From DAOMFM01 sp035429825 (GTDB taxonomy: Bacteria; Acidobacteriota; Blastocatellia; UBA7656; JADIYM01): a stretch of 24,734 nucleotides of DNA. The DNA is taken from assembly GCA_044224215.1 (NCBI GenBank), contig JBGAKX010000060.1:1-24734 (forward strand), written 5' to 3'. A program made the position numbers and the translations under genes. Shown piece after piece: positions 14,430-22,077 of the stretch (position 1 is the first letter of the stretch; each line of letters starts with the position of its first letter). The notes beneath the pieces were generated by a model. That model was not told where the DNA came from. It saw only the letters and a list, made by a program, of their open reading frames with translations, and searched no databases.

Positions 14430-16511
14430 CTATACCTGCGAACTGAGCCGTTTCTGCATCCGCTGCTGCCAGCCCGTATGCGGGGTGTCGGGGAGGACGA
14501 ACTGCTTTGACACAATCGACTCCATCGTCTCGCCGCTTCCGAGGCGTAGCTTCAGATAGAGCGCCGCAAAGACGAGCGCGAGCAGCGGGCCTATGACGAT
14601 TTCAATCGCCATGGACAGCACGAGAGCGCCAAGCTCGACAGCGTCAACGTCGTCCACAAGCGCCGATCCAAAGCGTTCGACGGGAACATAGATGACAAGC
14701 AACAACGCCACAAAGCGGACGGTCTGCAGGCCAAACCATACGATCGTCTCGGTCAAACCAAGACCGATGACCAGCAGCGGATCGAGCTCGCCCAGCGCGC
14801 GCGAGCGCGCAATCGATTCCCGGTATGGCGTGCCTTCCACGAGAGCGACGATTGGAAGCATCGAAGCCCTTGGCAGGTTTCGAACCAGTAGCGTCCCGAA
14901 CAGAACCGCCAGCACAATCGCAACGATACGCGCGATGCCGGCACTCGCGACGATGCCGCGGCTCTCCCATCGGTCCGCACTGAAAATTGCGAACAGTATC
15001 GATGCGCCAAACAGCGTCATCGGAAGCGTTATCATCCCGAAATAGACAAAGCTCGCCTTCACGAGGTTTTGTCCGGTTGCTCTGATACGACCGAGCAGTA
15101 GTCGGAAGTTGATCGTGGACGCGGGCATCGCGATGCTCAACGAATACACGACCGCCGACAGTCCTCTCGTCAGTGCCATCGCCACAAAATTGCCGACGAC
15201 ACCCACGAAGAGGAGAAGAAGAAACGCAATGATCTCGCGCCGGGTACTGCTGTTGTCGATCGCGAAGACGTTGAGAACGAGGCGGATCGCAAAGAACGGA
15301 AGATACCCGATCGCAAACACCTTCATGAATACGCCGACGTTCTCGGTGAATTTCGTGAGGGCAACCTTCAACAGCTCGCCAATCCCCATCGCGCTCGCAC
15401 GCAATGTCGATCCGAAGACCGCAGCGCTCTGTGGGCGATCCTCGGGTTGTTTGGCAATTGCCTTCATCACGACCTCGCAGACCGAGTCGGGCAGCTCGGG
15501 CCGGAACGACTTCATTGGCGCCGGGGTCTCCTCGACGGTCTGCCGCAAAATCGCGTGGAGATCCCCTCCGGCAAACGGTTTGGCGCCCGTCAGCATTTCG
15601 TAGGCGATGACGCCGATGCTGTAGATGTCCGATCGCCAGTCGACCGCCTCGCCGCGGCACTGTTCAGGAGACATGTATCCGGGCGACCCCATGATCGAGC
15701 CGATGCGTGTAAGCGATGACGAATTCTCGCTGGTAGACACACGAGCCTGGACTTCCGTCTTCTGTGCGTCCTCGTCGGGCGCATCAGCGGGCAACGGTTG
15801 CAGGATCGTTGATCCTTCGTGCTCTTCGTCCGCGACGCCCGCTACAGGAAAAGCCCTCGTCTGCTCGTCTGCCGCCGCACCGGACGGGTCCGGCCCCCTG
15901 TCGCTCGGCGCCGAGCTCGCTCCCGTGTAGGGAACGATGTCGGGCAGCGACCCGGTAGCCGGACTAGCTTCCGGCGTCGTGCCGATCGTGACGCCGTCCG
16001 TCTTTGCAAGGCCAAAGTCGAGAACCTTGACGTTGTATCCTCCGAGACGATCTGGCTCGAGCCAGATGTTCGCGGGTTTCAGATCGCGGTGGATGATGCC
16101 GCGCCGGTGCGCCTCGGCAACCGCCGAGCACGTCTGGTGGAGGATCTCGACGGCAAACGGGACCGGGAGGCGTTGCTCCTCGGCGAGGATCATCTGCAGG
16201 TCGCAGCCGTCGAGGTACTCCATGACGAGATAGGCGATGCTGGACCCGCCGACGTCCGTGACGCCAAAGTCGGTCACATCGACGACGTTGGGGTGGCGCA
16301 GCATTCCGGCCGCCTCCGCCTCGCGCCGGAATCGCTCGAGATACTCGGTCGTCGCCGCCTTGTTCGGGACGATGACCTTGAGCGCGACCATCCGGCGCGT
16401 GCCGAGGTGCTGCGCGAGGTAGACGGCGCCCATTCCCCCGCGACCAAGCAGCCGCTCGATGCGGTACTTGTTGTCGAGCACCTGGCCGGGAAGTGTGTTG
16501 AGTTGAATCAT
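14430..16511 (-). CDS. Membrane-anchored Ser/Thr protein kinase with long activation-segment insert
   Basis: The protein is 693 aa. The N-terminal Hanks-type kinase domain (17-370) has the glycine loop LLGRGGMGAVY (21-31), K45, E64, HRDLKPAN (141-148), DFG (165-167), and GSPGYMSPEQ with E283. Normally about 25-30 residues lie between DFG and the PE motif; here there are almost 120, with residues about 172-262 being a Ser/Thr/Pro/Asp-rich, probably disordered insert. After the kinase domain, residues 395-655 form about six membrane spans (GYLPFFAIRLVLNVFAI, IIAFLLLLFVGVVGNFVAMAL, VALLLVIYVPVERF), a domain with a central VEGTPYRESIARSRAL motif like those of membrane proteins that follow some bacterial kinases. 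There is no PASTA or sensor domain outside the membrane. AAGGA lies just before the ATG. It sits directly upstream of the hybrid histidine kinase on the same strand. Confidence 0.93.
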   Translation of the reverse strand: MIQLNTLPGQVLDNKYRIERLLGRGGMGAVYLAQHLGTRRMVALKVIVPNKAATTEYLERFRREAEAAGMLRHPNVVDVTDFGVTDVGGSSIAYLVMEYLDGCDLQMILAEEQRLPVPFAVEILHQTCSAVAEAHRRGIIHRDLKPANIWLEPDRLGGYNVKVLDFGLAKTDGVTIGTTPEASPATGSLPDIVPYTGASSAPSDRGPDPSGAAADEQTRAFPVAGVADEEHEGSTILQPLPADAPDEDAQKTEVQARVSTSENSSSLTRIGSIMGSPGYMSPEQCRGEAVDWRSDIYSIGVIAYEMLTGAKPFAGGDLHAILRQTVEETPAPMKSFRPELPDSVCEVVMKAIAKQPEDRPQSAAVFGSTLRASAMGIGELLKVALTKFTENVGVFMKVFAIGYLPFFAIRLVLNVFAIDNSSTRREIIAFLLLLFVGVVGNFVAMALTRGLSAVVYSLSIAMPASTINFRLLLGRIRATGQNLVKASFVYFGMITLPMTLFGASILFAIFSADRWESRGIVASAGIARIVAIVLAVLFGTLLVRNLPRASMLPIVALVEGTPYRESIARSRALGELDPLLVIGLGLTETIVWFGLQTVRFVALLLVIYVPVERFGSALVDDVDAVELGALVLSMAIEIVIGPLLALVFAALYLKLRLGSGETMESIVSKQFVLPDTPHTGWQQRMQKRLSSQV

Positions 16512-16550
16512 GCGGTCCTTCGACCGGAAGACGTCAGAGAAGACATCGGC

Positions 16551-16572
16551 CGGCAGCCGCCGCCGGCTGCCG
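16551..16572 (-). terminator. GC hairpin after the patatin gene
   Basis: CGGCAGCCG (16551-16559), CCGC loop, CGGCTGCCG (16564-16572): a perfect 9-bp stem. It lies about 40 nt past the patatin stop codon and about 40 nt before the kinase start, both genes on the minus strand. No T-run follows, so it may only weaken read-through or protect the 3' end. Confidence 0.35.
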
Positions 16573-16613
16573 ACCGTTGAGAATCGACCCGTGGGAGCGC
16601 GCTGACCGACCGA

Positions 16614-18920
16614 TCAGCGCAGAACGGCGCCGAACGTGAAGAAGAGTCGCGCCCGGCCGTTCTCGCCAACGGCTCCTCCAAATCCGAGACCGCCGAGCTT
16701 GGTCTCCATCAGCAGACCAATCGCACCGTCGTTCTTGGTGTCCTTGAAGTCCCAGTGGTTGTATGCGGAACCGGCTTCGTATGCGGCCGAGAAGAACAGG
16801 TCTCCGCCGATGAATTCCGGCAGCGAGCCGAGCTTTCGCAGATACGTCGGACTGACGTAGAAGTAGTTCCTGCCGCGGAACTCGTTGAGCGTGTACGCCG
16901 ACATCTGGTACGGCCCGCCGAGCGTGAATGCGTAGATTGGCGACAGATCCGAATTGAAGGCCGTGCCGCCGGCCGCCCGAATGCCAAACACGTTCTTGGA
17001 CCCGACCGGCTTGAAGTACGAGACGCGCGCCTCACCGCGGTCGGCATCGGCAGGAATGGCCTCGCTGTTGAAGAAGTGCTGGTAGTCCGCGCGGAACCGC
17101 ACGCCGTCGTGATTGAACTGGGCACTGCTCGAGCGATCGAGCTCGTATCGCCCACGCACGAGGTTGACCGATCCGCCAAACGACGGAAGCACCGGGTCGC
17201 CGATTTCAACCTCGGCCTTGACGTCCTGGAACTGGTAGCCCATGCGCAGTTCCGAGTACCGGTTGATCTGCACGCCAAGATCGGCCCCGATCGCGAACGT
17301 CCGCAGCCCGTATCGCGCAAGATCGTTGCCGGCCGAGTCGTACAGGTCGGTCGTCTGCTTGTCGATGCTCACGCCCGGCGAGAAGAAGAACTTCGATCGC
17401 CCGAGCCTCCGGTAGTACTCGGCGCCGATGTAGTTGTTGAACCCGAGCCCGGCATCGACGCGCACTTCGTCGCCGTACGCCAACAGGTCCATGAACGTGA
17501 TTCGCGACGTGAAGTTGATGCTCGCGCCCGCCACCTGCTGGTTGGCGATGTCCAGACCGAAGCGGACGAACGGAGGCGCGTACGTCTTCTCGGTGATCAG
17601 GATCTGGAGGCCTTCCTTGCCGCCTTTCTCCACGAATCCGAACGTGACGGTCTCGTACCGGCCCGTTCCCATGATTCGCGTGAGCGATTCGTCGAGCGTG
17701 CTCAGGTCGAGCGGCTTCCCGAGGAACTTCTTGAAGCCATCCTGCACGATCCGCTCGGCGTCGGCGTTGACGCCCTTCACCTCGAGGAATTCCGGCGTGA
17801 GGTTCTTGGTCTTGATCTTCGCGTCGCGCGCCGCGAGATACGCCTGCCACGAAGCGTCGTCCACCGAGAGCTTTTCGAGCTCGGTCTTGTGCGCCTCGGC
17901 CGACTTGTAGCCGATGTCTGCGATCTCGTCGAGCTTGGTGAACGACGACGTCGAGTACTCGCGGCCGATCGGCGGGCTGAGGACGAAGTTCGCGTCCTTC
18001 AGCTGCATGCGCGTGTTGTTGACGATCAGGACGCTCATCGCCTGGCCCGCGATCGACAGCGCGCTGCTGAGTTCATCCTCGGTCGCCAGCGGTGTGCCGA
18101 CGTCGACCGCGATGATGATGTCGGGCCTGAAGACGTCCTTGGCAACGTCTGCCGGAACGTTGTCGACGACCATGCCGTCGACCAGAATCTGGCCGTCTCG
18201 GCGAACCGGCGTGAACACCCCCGGAATCGCCATTGTCGCGCGCATTGCTTCGGGCAGCGAACCGTCCTTGAAGACGATCTTGTCGCCGGTCACCATGTCG
18301 CCCGAGACGCATCGGAACGGAATCGGAAGCTCGTCGAATGACTGGATTCCGCCGTACGGCAGCGTGATCTGGTCGAGCAGCAGGTTGACCGGCTGTGCCG
18401 GGAACAGACCAGCCGGAAGCGAGATTCCTCCCTTCAGTCCAAGCGACACGTCCACCTGGTAGTCGCGCGCGTCCTGCTTGCGACGGTAGCTGAGCATCGG
18501 ATACGGGCCATCCTGCTTGAAGACGTCCGCCCAGTTGATCCCCTTGATCAGCCGGCGGATGTCCTTGGTGCTCGTCCCGGCGGCGTACGAACCGCCGACG
18601 AGGCCGCCGATGCTCGTCCCCACGATGTAGTCGATCGGAATCCTGTGCTGTTCAAACCACTCGATCACGCCGATGTGTGCATAGCCGCGCGCGCCGCCGC
18701 CGCCAAGCACGAGCGCAATCTTTGGCCGCTGCTGCGGCGCTGCGGCGACAGGCTCGGCCGCCGGCGTGGCGGCCGACGGCGACGCAACCGCGCCGTCCGG
18801 CGCCGAGCGTGCAAGCAGATCGCGACCAGGGTCCGCGGCGGGGGCCGGTCCTTGCGCGAACGTGGTGGTAGCGAGTGCGCCGAGCAGGAGGACAGCGCAG
18901 AACAGCCGAAGATTGTGCAT
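16614..18920 (-). CDS. Patatin-like phospholipase with POTRA and outer-membrane barrel (type Vd-like)
   Basis: The protein is 768 aa with a Sec signal peptide (MHNLRLFCAVLLLGALATTT, cut near FAQ). A low-complexity Ala/Pro linker precedes the patatin domain (65-330): oxyanion loop GGGGARG (73-79), nucleophile elbow GTSIGG with S103, and catalytic dyad Asp in VDGMVVDN (D248, here DGM instead of the common DGG/DGA). A POTRA-like segment follows at about 377-446 (FLEVKGVNADAERIVQDGF, GRYETVTFGFVEK), then about 320 residues of amphipathic beta-strands forming a 16-strand Omp85-type barrel. This is the layout of PlpD/FplA, where the barrel exports or anchors the lipase. The C-terminus ends GAVLR, lacking the usual final aromatic. 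GAGG lies 6 nt before the ATG, and a 6-bp hairpin (18939-18957) sits in the leader. Confidence 0.93.
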   Translation of the reverse strand: MHNLRLFCAVLLLGALATTTFAQGPAPAADPGRDLLARSAPDGAVASPSAATPAAEPVAAAPQQRPKIALVLGGGGARGYAHIGVIEWFEQHRIPIDYIVGTSIGGLVGGSYAAGTSTKDIRRLIKGINWADVFKQDGPYPMLSYRRKQDARDYQVDVSLGLKGGISLPAGLFPAQPVNLLLDQITLPYGGIQSFDELPIPFRCVSGDMVTGDKIVFKDGSLPEAMRATMAIPGVFTPVRRDGQILVDGMVVDNVPADVAKDVFRPDIIIAVDVGTPLATEDELSSALSIAGQAMSVLIVNNTRMQLKDANFVLSPPIGREYSTSSFTKLDEIADIGYKSAEAHKTELEKLSVDDASWQAYLAARDAKIKTKNLTPEFLEVKGVNADAERIVQDGFKKFLGKPLDLSTLDESLTRIMGTGRYETVTFGFVEKGGKEGLQILITEKTYAPPFVRFGLDIANQQVAGASINFTSRITFMDLLAYGDEVRVDAGLGFNNYIGAEYYRRLGRSKFFFSPGVSIDKQTTDLYDSAGNDLARYGLRTFAIGADLGVQINRYSELRMGYQFQDVKAEVEIGDPVLPSFGGSVNLVRGRYELDRSSSAQFNHDGVRFRADYQHFFNSEAIPADADRGEARVSYFKPVGSKNVFGIRAAGGTAFNSDLSPIYAFTLGGPYQMSAYTLNEFRGRNYFYVSPTYLRKLGSLPEFIGGDLFFSAAYEAGSAYNHWDFKDTKNDGAIGLLMETKLGGLGFGGAVGENGRARLFFTFGAVLR

Positions 18921-19063
18921 GAATTACCTCAAACGGGTCCGCACGCCGCAGGTGCGGTGAGCTTGGGCCTAATAGGTTGGTTCTGACTACGACGCGCGCG
19001 TAAACGCCATTCATTTACCGGCTCGGAGGCCTATCGCGCAAGGTGATTCGGTCCGGCTGGTCG

Positions 19064-19468
19064 TTACATCGGCGCGCGCTGCTGGCGTTCCTTCACCATG
19101 TCGTTCCACGCCTTCAGACCGCCTTCGAACACATAGACGTTGCGGAAGCCGAGCTCCATGAGCCGCTTCGCCGCGCGGTTGCCCGTTTCGTTGGCTGGGC
19201 ACGTGCAATAGCAGACGATCATCGTGTTCTTGTCCGTCTTGGCTGCCCACTCGTCGATATCGTTCAGCTGAACGCGGGCCGATCCGTGGATGACGGGCGT
19301 CCGCGAGCCGCCGTTGATCTGCACGAGGGTGACGGGTTCGCCCTTGCGGCGCATTTCGGCGACGGTTTCGGGAGGAATGGTCCTGAGCTTCGGTCCGGCC
19401 ACGGCGACCGACGCCGCACCCGTGGTGAGCGACAAGAGAGCAATCAAAAGACAGACGATCTTGGACAT
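19064..19468 (-). CDS. Exported single-domain rhodanese-like protein
   Basis: The protein is 134 aa from the ATG at 19468; the frame is open to 19579, but that overlaps the divergent asparaginase gene. Residues 1-24 are a signal peptide (MSKIVCLLIALLSLTTGAAS), so the protein acts in the periplasm. The rhodanese fold follows: VTLVQINGG in place of the usual VTLVDVR, VIHGSARVQLNDIDEWAAK, then IVCYCTCPANETGNRAAKRL, and the C-terminal VYVFEGGLKAWND. The active loop has Cys88 and Cys90 within YCTCP, a form seen in rhodaneses of the CTCP type; which one carries the persulfide is not certain. The first Asp of the DVR motif is replaced (QIN). The promoter places a -10 box 8 nt before the ATG. It follows no sulfur-pathway gene; the neighbour on the same strand is the patatin gene, 143 nt away. 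Confidence 0.88.
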   Translation of the reverse strand: MSKIVCLLIALLSLTTGAASVAVAGPKLRTIPPETVAEMRRKGEPVTLVQINGGSRTPVIHGSARVQLNDIDEWAAKTDKNTMIVCYCTCPANETGNRAAKRLMELGFRNVYVFEGGLKAWNDMVKERQQRAPM

Positions 19469-19476
19469 GATGTGAG

Positions 19477-19506
19477 AGTATCGCGCGTGACGTCCCGCGT
19501 TGGCAA
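19477..19506 (-). promoter_or_regulatory. Promoter of the rhodanese gene, leaderless arrangement
   Basis: On the minus strand TTGCCA (19501-19506) is separated by 18 nt from GATACT (19477-19482). The -35 matches at 5 of 6 and the -10 at 4 of 6. Only 8 nt separate the -10 from the ATG at 19468, and no Shine-Dalgarno sequence is present, as for larB and the J-domain gene. Confidence 0.45.
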
Positions 19507-19563
19507 CTTCAGGAATCGGGCCAAAAGCGCGACGCGATCCAGCGCACGCCGAGGAGATCTTCA

Positions 19564-20622
19564 GTGGCTCATCATTCACTCGTCATTCCCGTATTCGCGG
19601 CCGTCGCATTTGCCGCTATGGTTCTCGGATCGACCGTTTCGGGGTTTTCGCAGCAGCAGCCGCCGAGGCCTTACCGTCTCGTGATTCACGGCGGCGCGGG
19701 GACACTGCCGCGCGACCAGATGACGCCCGAACGCGAAGCCGCGTATCGCGCGGCGCTGACCGATGCGCTGAAGATCGGGCAGGCCGTGCTCGAGCGCGGC
19801 GGATCGAGCCTTGACGCGGTCGAGGCGACGATCATGTCGATGGAGGATTGTCCTCTGTTCAACGCGGGAAAGGGCGCGGTCTTCAACCATGACGGGAAGA
19901 ACGAGCTCGACGCGGCGATCATGGACGGCGCGACGCTGAAGGCGGGGTCGGTGGCGGCGCTCCATCGGATCAAGAACCCCGTCGTGCTTGCGCGGCTGGT
20001 GATGGAGAAGTCGCCGCACGTGATGATGGTGGGCGACGGCGCCGAGAAGTTTGCGCGCGAGCAGGGCATCGCGCTCGTCGACCCGAAGTACTTCTTTACC
20101 GAGAACCGGTGGAAGGCGCTTCAGGACGCGATCAAGGAGGAGAAGGCCGCGCAGGCTGCCGGGAAGAAGACGGCGTACGTGACGCGTCTGTCGGAATGGG
20201 ACGATCACAAGTACGGAACGGTCGGAGCGGTGGCGGTCGATCGTGCGGGGAATCTTGCGGCGGCGACGTCGACGGGCGGAATGACGAACAAGCGCTACGG
20301 ACGCGTGGGCGACACGCCGATCATCGGCGCAGGCACCTATGCGAACAACGCGACGTGCGCAGTGTCGGCGACGGGAACGGGCGAGTACTTCATCCGGGGC
20401 GTGGTGGCGCACGATATCTCGGCGCTGATGGAGTACAGGGGGATGTCGGTGGCGGACGCGGCGAACACGGTCGTGATGGACAAGCTGGTGAAGATGGGCG
20501 GCGACGGCGGGGTGATCGCGGTGGACCGGGCGGGGAATTTCGCGATGACGTTCAATACGGAGGGGATGTTCCGGGGGACGATCGACGAGAAGGGGAACAT
20601 CTCGGTGGCGATCTACAAGTAG
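19564..20622 (+). CDS. Exported isoaspartyl peptidase/L-asparaginase (Ntn hydrolase, asparaginase_2)
   Basis: The protein is 352 aa. The start is a GTG at 19564 with AGGAG (19552-19556) 7 nt upstream. Residues 1-30 are a signal peptide (hydrophobic VIPVFAAVAFAAMVLG, cut near SGFSQ), so this member is secreted to the periplasm, while most relatives are cytoplasmic. Family marks: LVIHGGAGTLPRD (39-51), MEDCPLFNAGKGAVFN (93-108), HKYGTVGAVAVD with the autocatalytic nucleophile T219, STGGMTNKRYGRVGDTPIIG (236-255) and a final TFNTEGMFRG. The precursor should cut itself before T219 to give alpha and beta chains. It removes beta-aspartyl residues from peptides and may hydrolyse asparagine. The gene stands alone, divergent from the rhodanese gene. 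Confidence 0.95.
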   Translation: MAHHSLVIPVFAAVAFAAMVLGSTVSGFSQQQPPRPYRLVIHGGAGTLPRDQMTPEREAAYRAALTDALKIGQAVLERGGSSLDAVEATIMSMEDCPLFNAGKGAVFNHDGKNELDAAIMDGATLKAGSVAALHRIKNPVVLARLVMEKSPHVMMVGDGAEKFAREQGIALVDPKYFFTENRWKALQDAIKEEKAAQAAGKKTAYVTRLSEWDDHKYGTVGAVAVDRAGNLAAATSTGGMTNKRYGRVGDTPIIGAGTYANNATCAVSATGTGEYFIRGVVAHDISALMEYRGMSVADAANTVVMDKLVKMGGDGGVIAVDRAGNFAMTFNTEGMFRGTIDEKGNISVAIYK

Positions 20623-20638
20623 AGATCCTCGCGCGGTT

Positions 20639-20714
20639 GTTCACGCAAAGACGCAAAGGGAACAAGGACGCTAAGAACGTGGCGTCTTCTTTCCTTTGCG
20701 ACTTTGCGAGAGCC
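20639..20714. repeat. Family A octamer palindrome at a convergent junction
   Basis: Left arm 20639-20675 starts GTTCACGCAAAG and runs through ACGCAAAG, GGAACAAG and a final unit. The right arm 20679-20714, read on the other strand, has CGCAAAG, TCGCAAAG, GAAAGAAG and ACGCC. The arms nearly touch (3-nt gap). It lies between the asparaginase stop (20622) and the acyltransferase stop (20717) and is closely similar to the copy at 11453-11554. Confidence 0.85.
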
Positions 20715-20716
20715 TC

Positions 20717-21496
20717 TTACGACTCCTCGGTCCACTCGAGCGCCTTGATCGCGTCGATCACGCGGTTCGAGATCTCGCGGTAGAACGCGATCTCCTCCGA
20801 GCGCTCCTCGGGCACCGGCCGTTCCAGCAGATCCGACAGATCCATCGGCTTCCCGATCACCATGCGCACCGTCTGGAACACATTCGGCACAACCCGCCCG
20901 ATTCCGAGCACCTTCTCCATCCCGATCATCCGCACCGGAATCACCATCGGCCGCGCGTCGTAGATCAGCTTCCCGACGCCCGGCTTGCCGGTCCCGATCT
21001 CGCCCGTGCGCGAGCGCGTTCCCTCCGGATATACCACCACGATGTTCTGCCTGAGCAGCTCGGCCCACTCGTCGACCTGATCCAGGTCGCCGCGCTTCCG
21101 GTCCACCGGGTACGCGCGCAGGTGCGTGAAGAAATGCTTCCCGAGCACGCGCAGCACGCGATCCTTCAGGCGGCGCGAGCTCGGGTCGCCGAAGAAATTC
21201 TTCCGGTCCGCCAGGTTCACCGGCAGGTACTCCGGCTGAAACAGGACCTTTGGCAGGTACGCGACCGACTCGAACGCAAAGTTGTCGATGAGCGTGTTGT
21301 GGTTGATGCAATAGAGAACGTTCTCGTTCTCCACGGGGACGTTCTCAAGCCCCTGCGCCTTCATCCGGTTCATCAACCGGAACAGCACGAACGAGCTGAC
21401 GGCAACCGCGCCGAGCGCGACGCCGAATCCGAGGCCGAGCTTTACCTTGGCGCTTGCGCCAACGTGCTCGTCATCCTCGAGGTCGGATTCCGCCAC
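20717..21496 (-). CDS. 1-acyl-glycerol-3-phosphate acyltransferase-like (PlsC family)
   Basis: The protein is 259 aa from the GTG at 21496. The frame is open to 21742, but that part lies inside the DinB gene and is Arg-rich shadow. GGAG lies 7 nt before the GTG, and only 2 nt separate it from the DinB stop, so translation is probably coupled. Residues 18-41 are one membrane helix (LGLGFGVALGAVAVSSFVLF). The acyltransferase motifs are NHNTLID with H66 and D71 (HX4D), VVVYPEGTRSR (153-163, motif III) and MVIPVRMIG (motif IV). The region between the first two holds an unusually long insert (ADRKNFFGDPSSRRL) before the second acceptor-binding motif. PlsC-type enzymes acylate lysophosphatidate or other lipids on the cytoplasmic face of the inner membrane; the exact acceptor is unknown. 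Confidence 0.9.
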   Translation of the reverse strand: MAESDLEDDEHVGASAKVKLGLGFGVALGAVAVSSFVLFRLMNRMKAQGLENVPVENENVLYCINHNTLIDNFAFESVAYLPKVLFQPEYLPVNLADRKNFFGDPSSRRLKDRVLRVLGKHFFTHLRAYPVDRKRGDLDQVDEWAELLRQNIVVVYPEGTRSRTGEIGTGKPGVGKLIYDARPMVIPVRMIGMEKVLGIGRVVPNVFQTVRMVIGKPMDLSDLLERPVPEERSEEIAFYREISNRVIDAIKALEWTEES

Positions 21497-21498
21497 GT

Positions 21499-22026
21499 CT
21501 AGCTCCACCCCTCGCGGTCGCGCAGGCGCGTGATGTGCGCAACGTGATGCCGGCCGTGCCAAGCGTACAGCCCGAGCGTGTCGTCGAGCGTCACCGTGCC
21601 GCGCTCGGGATGTCGGAACCGGCGCGCGAACTCGTCGGGCTTCATCGCGCGAAGCACGACGTCCCAGCGCCGGTGGACGCCGTCGAGAATCTCGAGCGAC
21701 ATATCGATCGGCGCGACGCGCGTGTCGTCGAGCTCGGCCCACAGCCCTTCGGCGTAGGGCTTGATGGTCGGCTCGTCCTCGGTCAGCGCGAGCTTGAAGC
21801 GGATCAGACAGTTCATGTGGCTGTCCGCGACGTGGTGCACGACCTGGCGCACCGTCCAGCCGCCTGGGCGGTAGTGCGTGTCGAGTTGCGCGTCGTCGAG
21901 CCCGGCAATCGCCGCGCGCATGCGCTCTGGGGTCGAGGCGACGTCGTCGATGAGCGCGGCGCGTTTGTCGGCCGAGAGCCCGGACACGGGTTCGTACTTG
22001 CCAATGGGGTAGCTGAGGTCACTCAT
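21499..22026 (-). CDS. DinB/YfiT-like putative metal-dependent protein
   Basis: The protein is 175 aa from the ATG at 22026; an in-frame ATG at 22083 is possible but runs into the repeat. The opening DLSYPIGKYEP, GGWTVRQVVHHVADSHMN (55-72), FKLALTEDEPTIKPY and YAWHGRHHVAHI (154-165) are typical of YfiT-type DinB proteins. By comparison with Bacillus YfiT the metal ligands should be in VVHH (64/65), H160 (or 161) and H164. These four-helix proteins bind a divalent metal, and relatives act as thiol-S-transferases or hydrolases; the substrate here is unknown. No Shine-Dalgarno sequence is seen. It follows the propeller hybrid kinase by 77 nt, with an octamer half-repeat between, and leads directly into the acyltransferase gene. 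Confidence 0.9.
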   Translation of the reverse strand: MSDLSYPIGKYEPVSGLSADKRAALIDDVASTPERMRAAIAGLDDAQLDTHYRPGGWTVRQVVHHVADSHMNCLIRFKLALTEDEPTIKPYAEGLWAELDDTRVAPIDMSLEILDGVHRRWDVVLRAMKPDEFARRFRHPERGTVTLDDTLGLYAWHGRHHVAHITRLRDREGWS

Positions 22027-22077
22027 GGGTTGGTGAGATATCACGAATCGCGGGATCGGAGAAACCCAGAGGCAGAA

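Noticed and set aside
16551..16572. Strong intrinsic terminator
   Set aside because: The stem is good but no T-run follows, so I list it only as a low-confidence hairpin.
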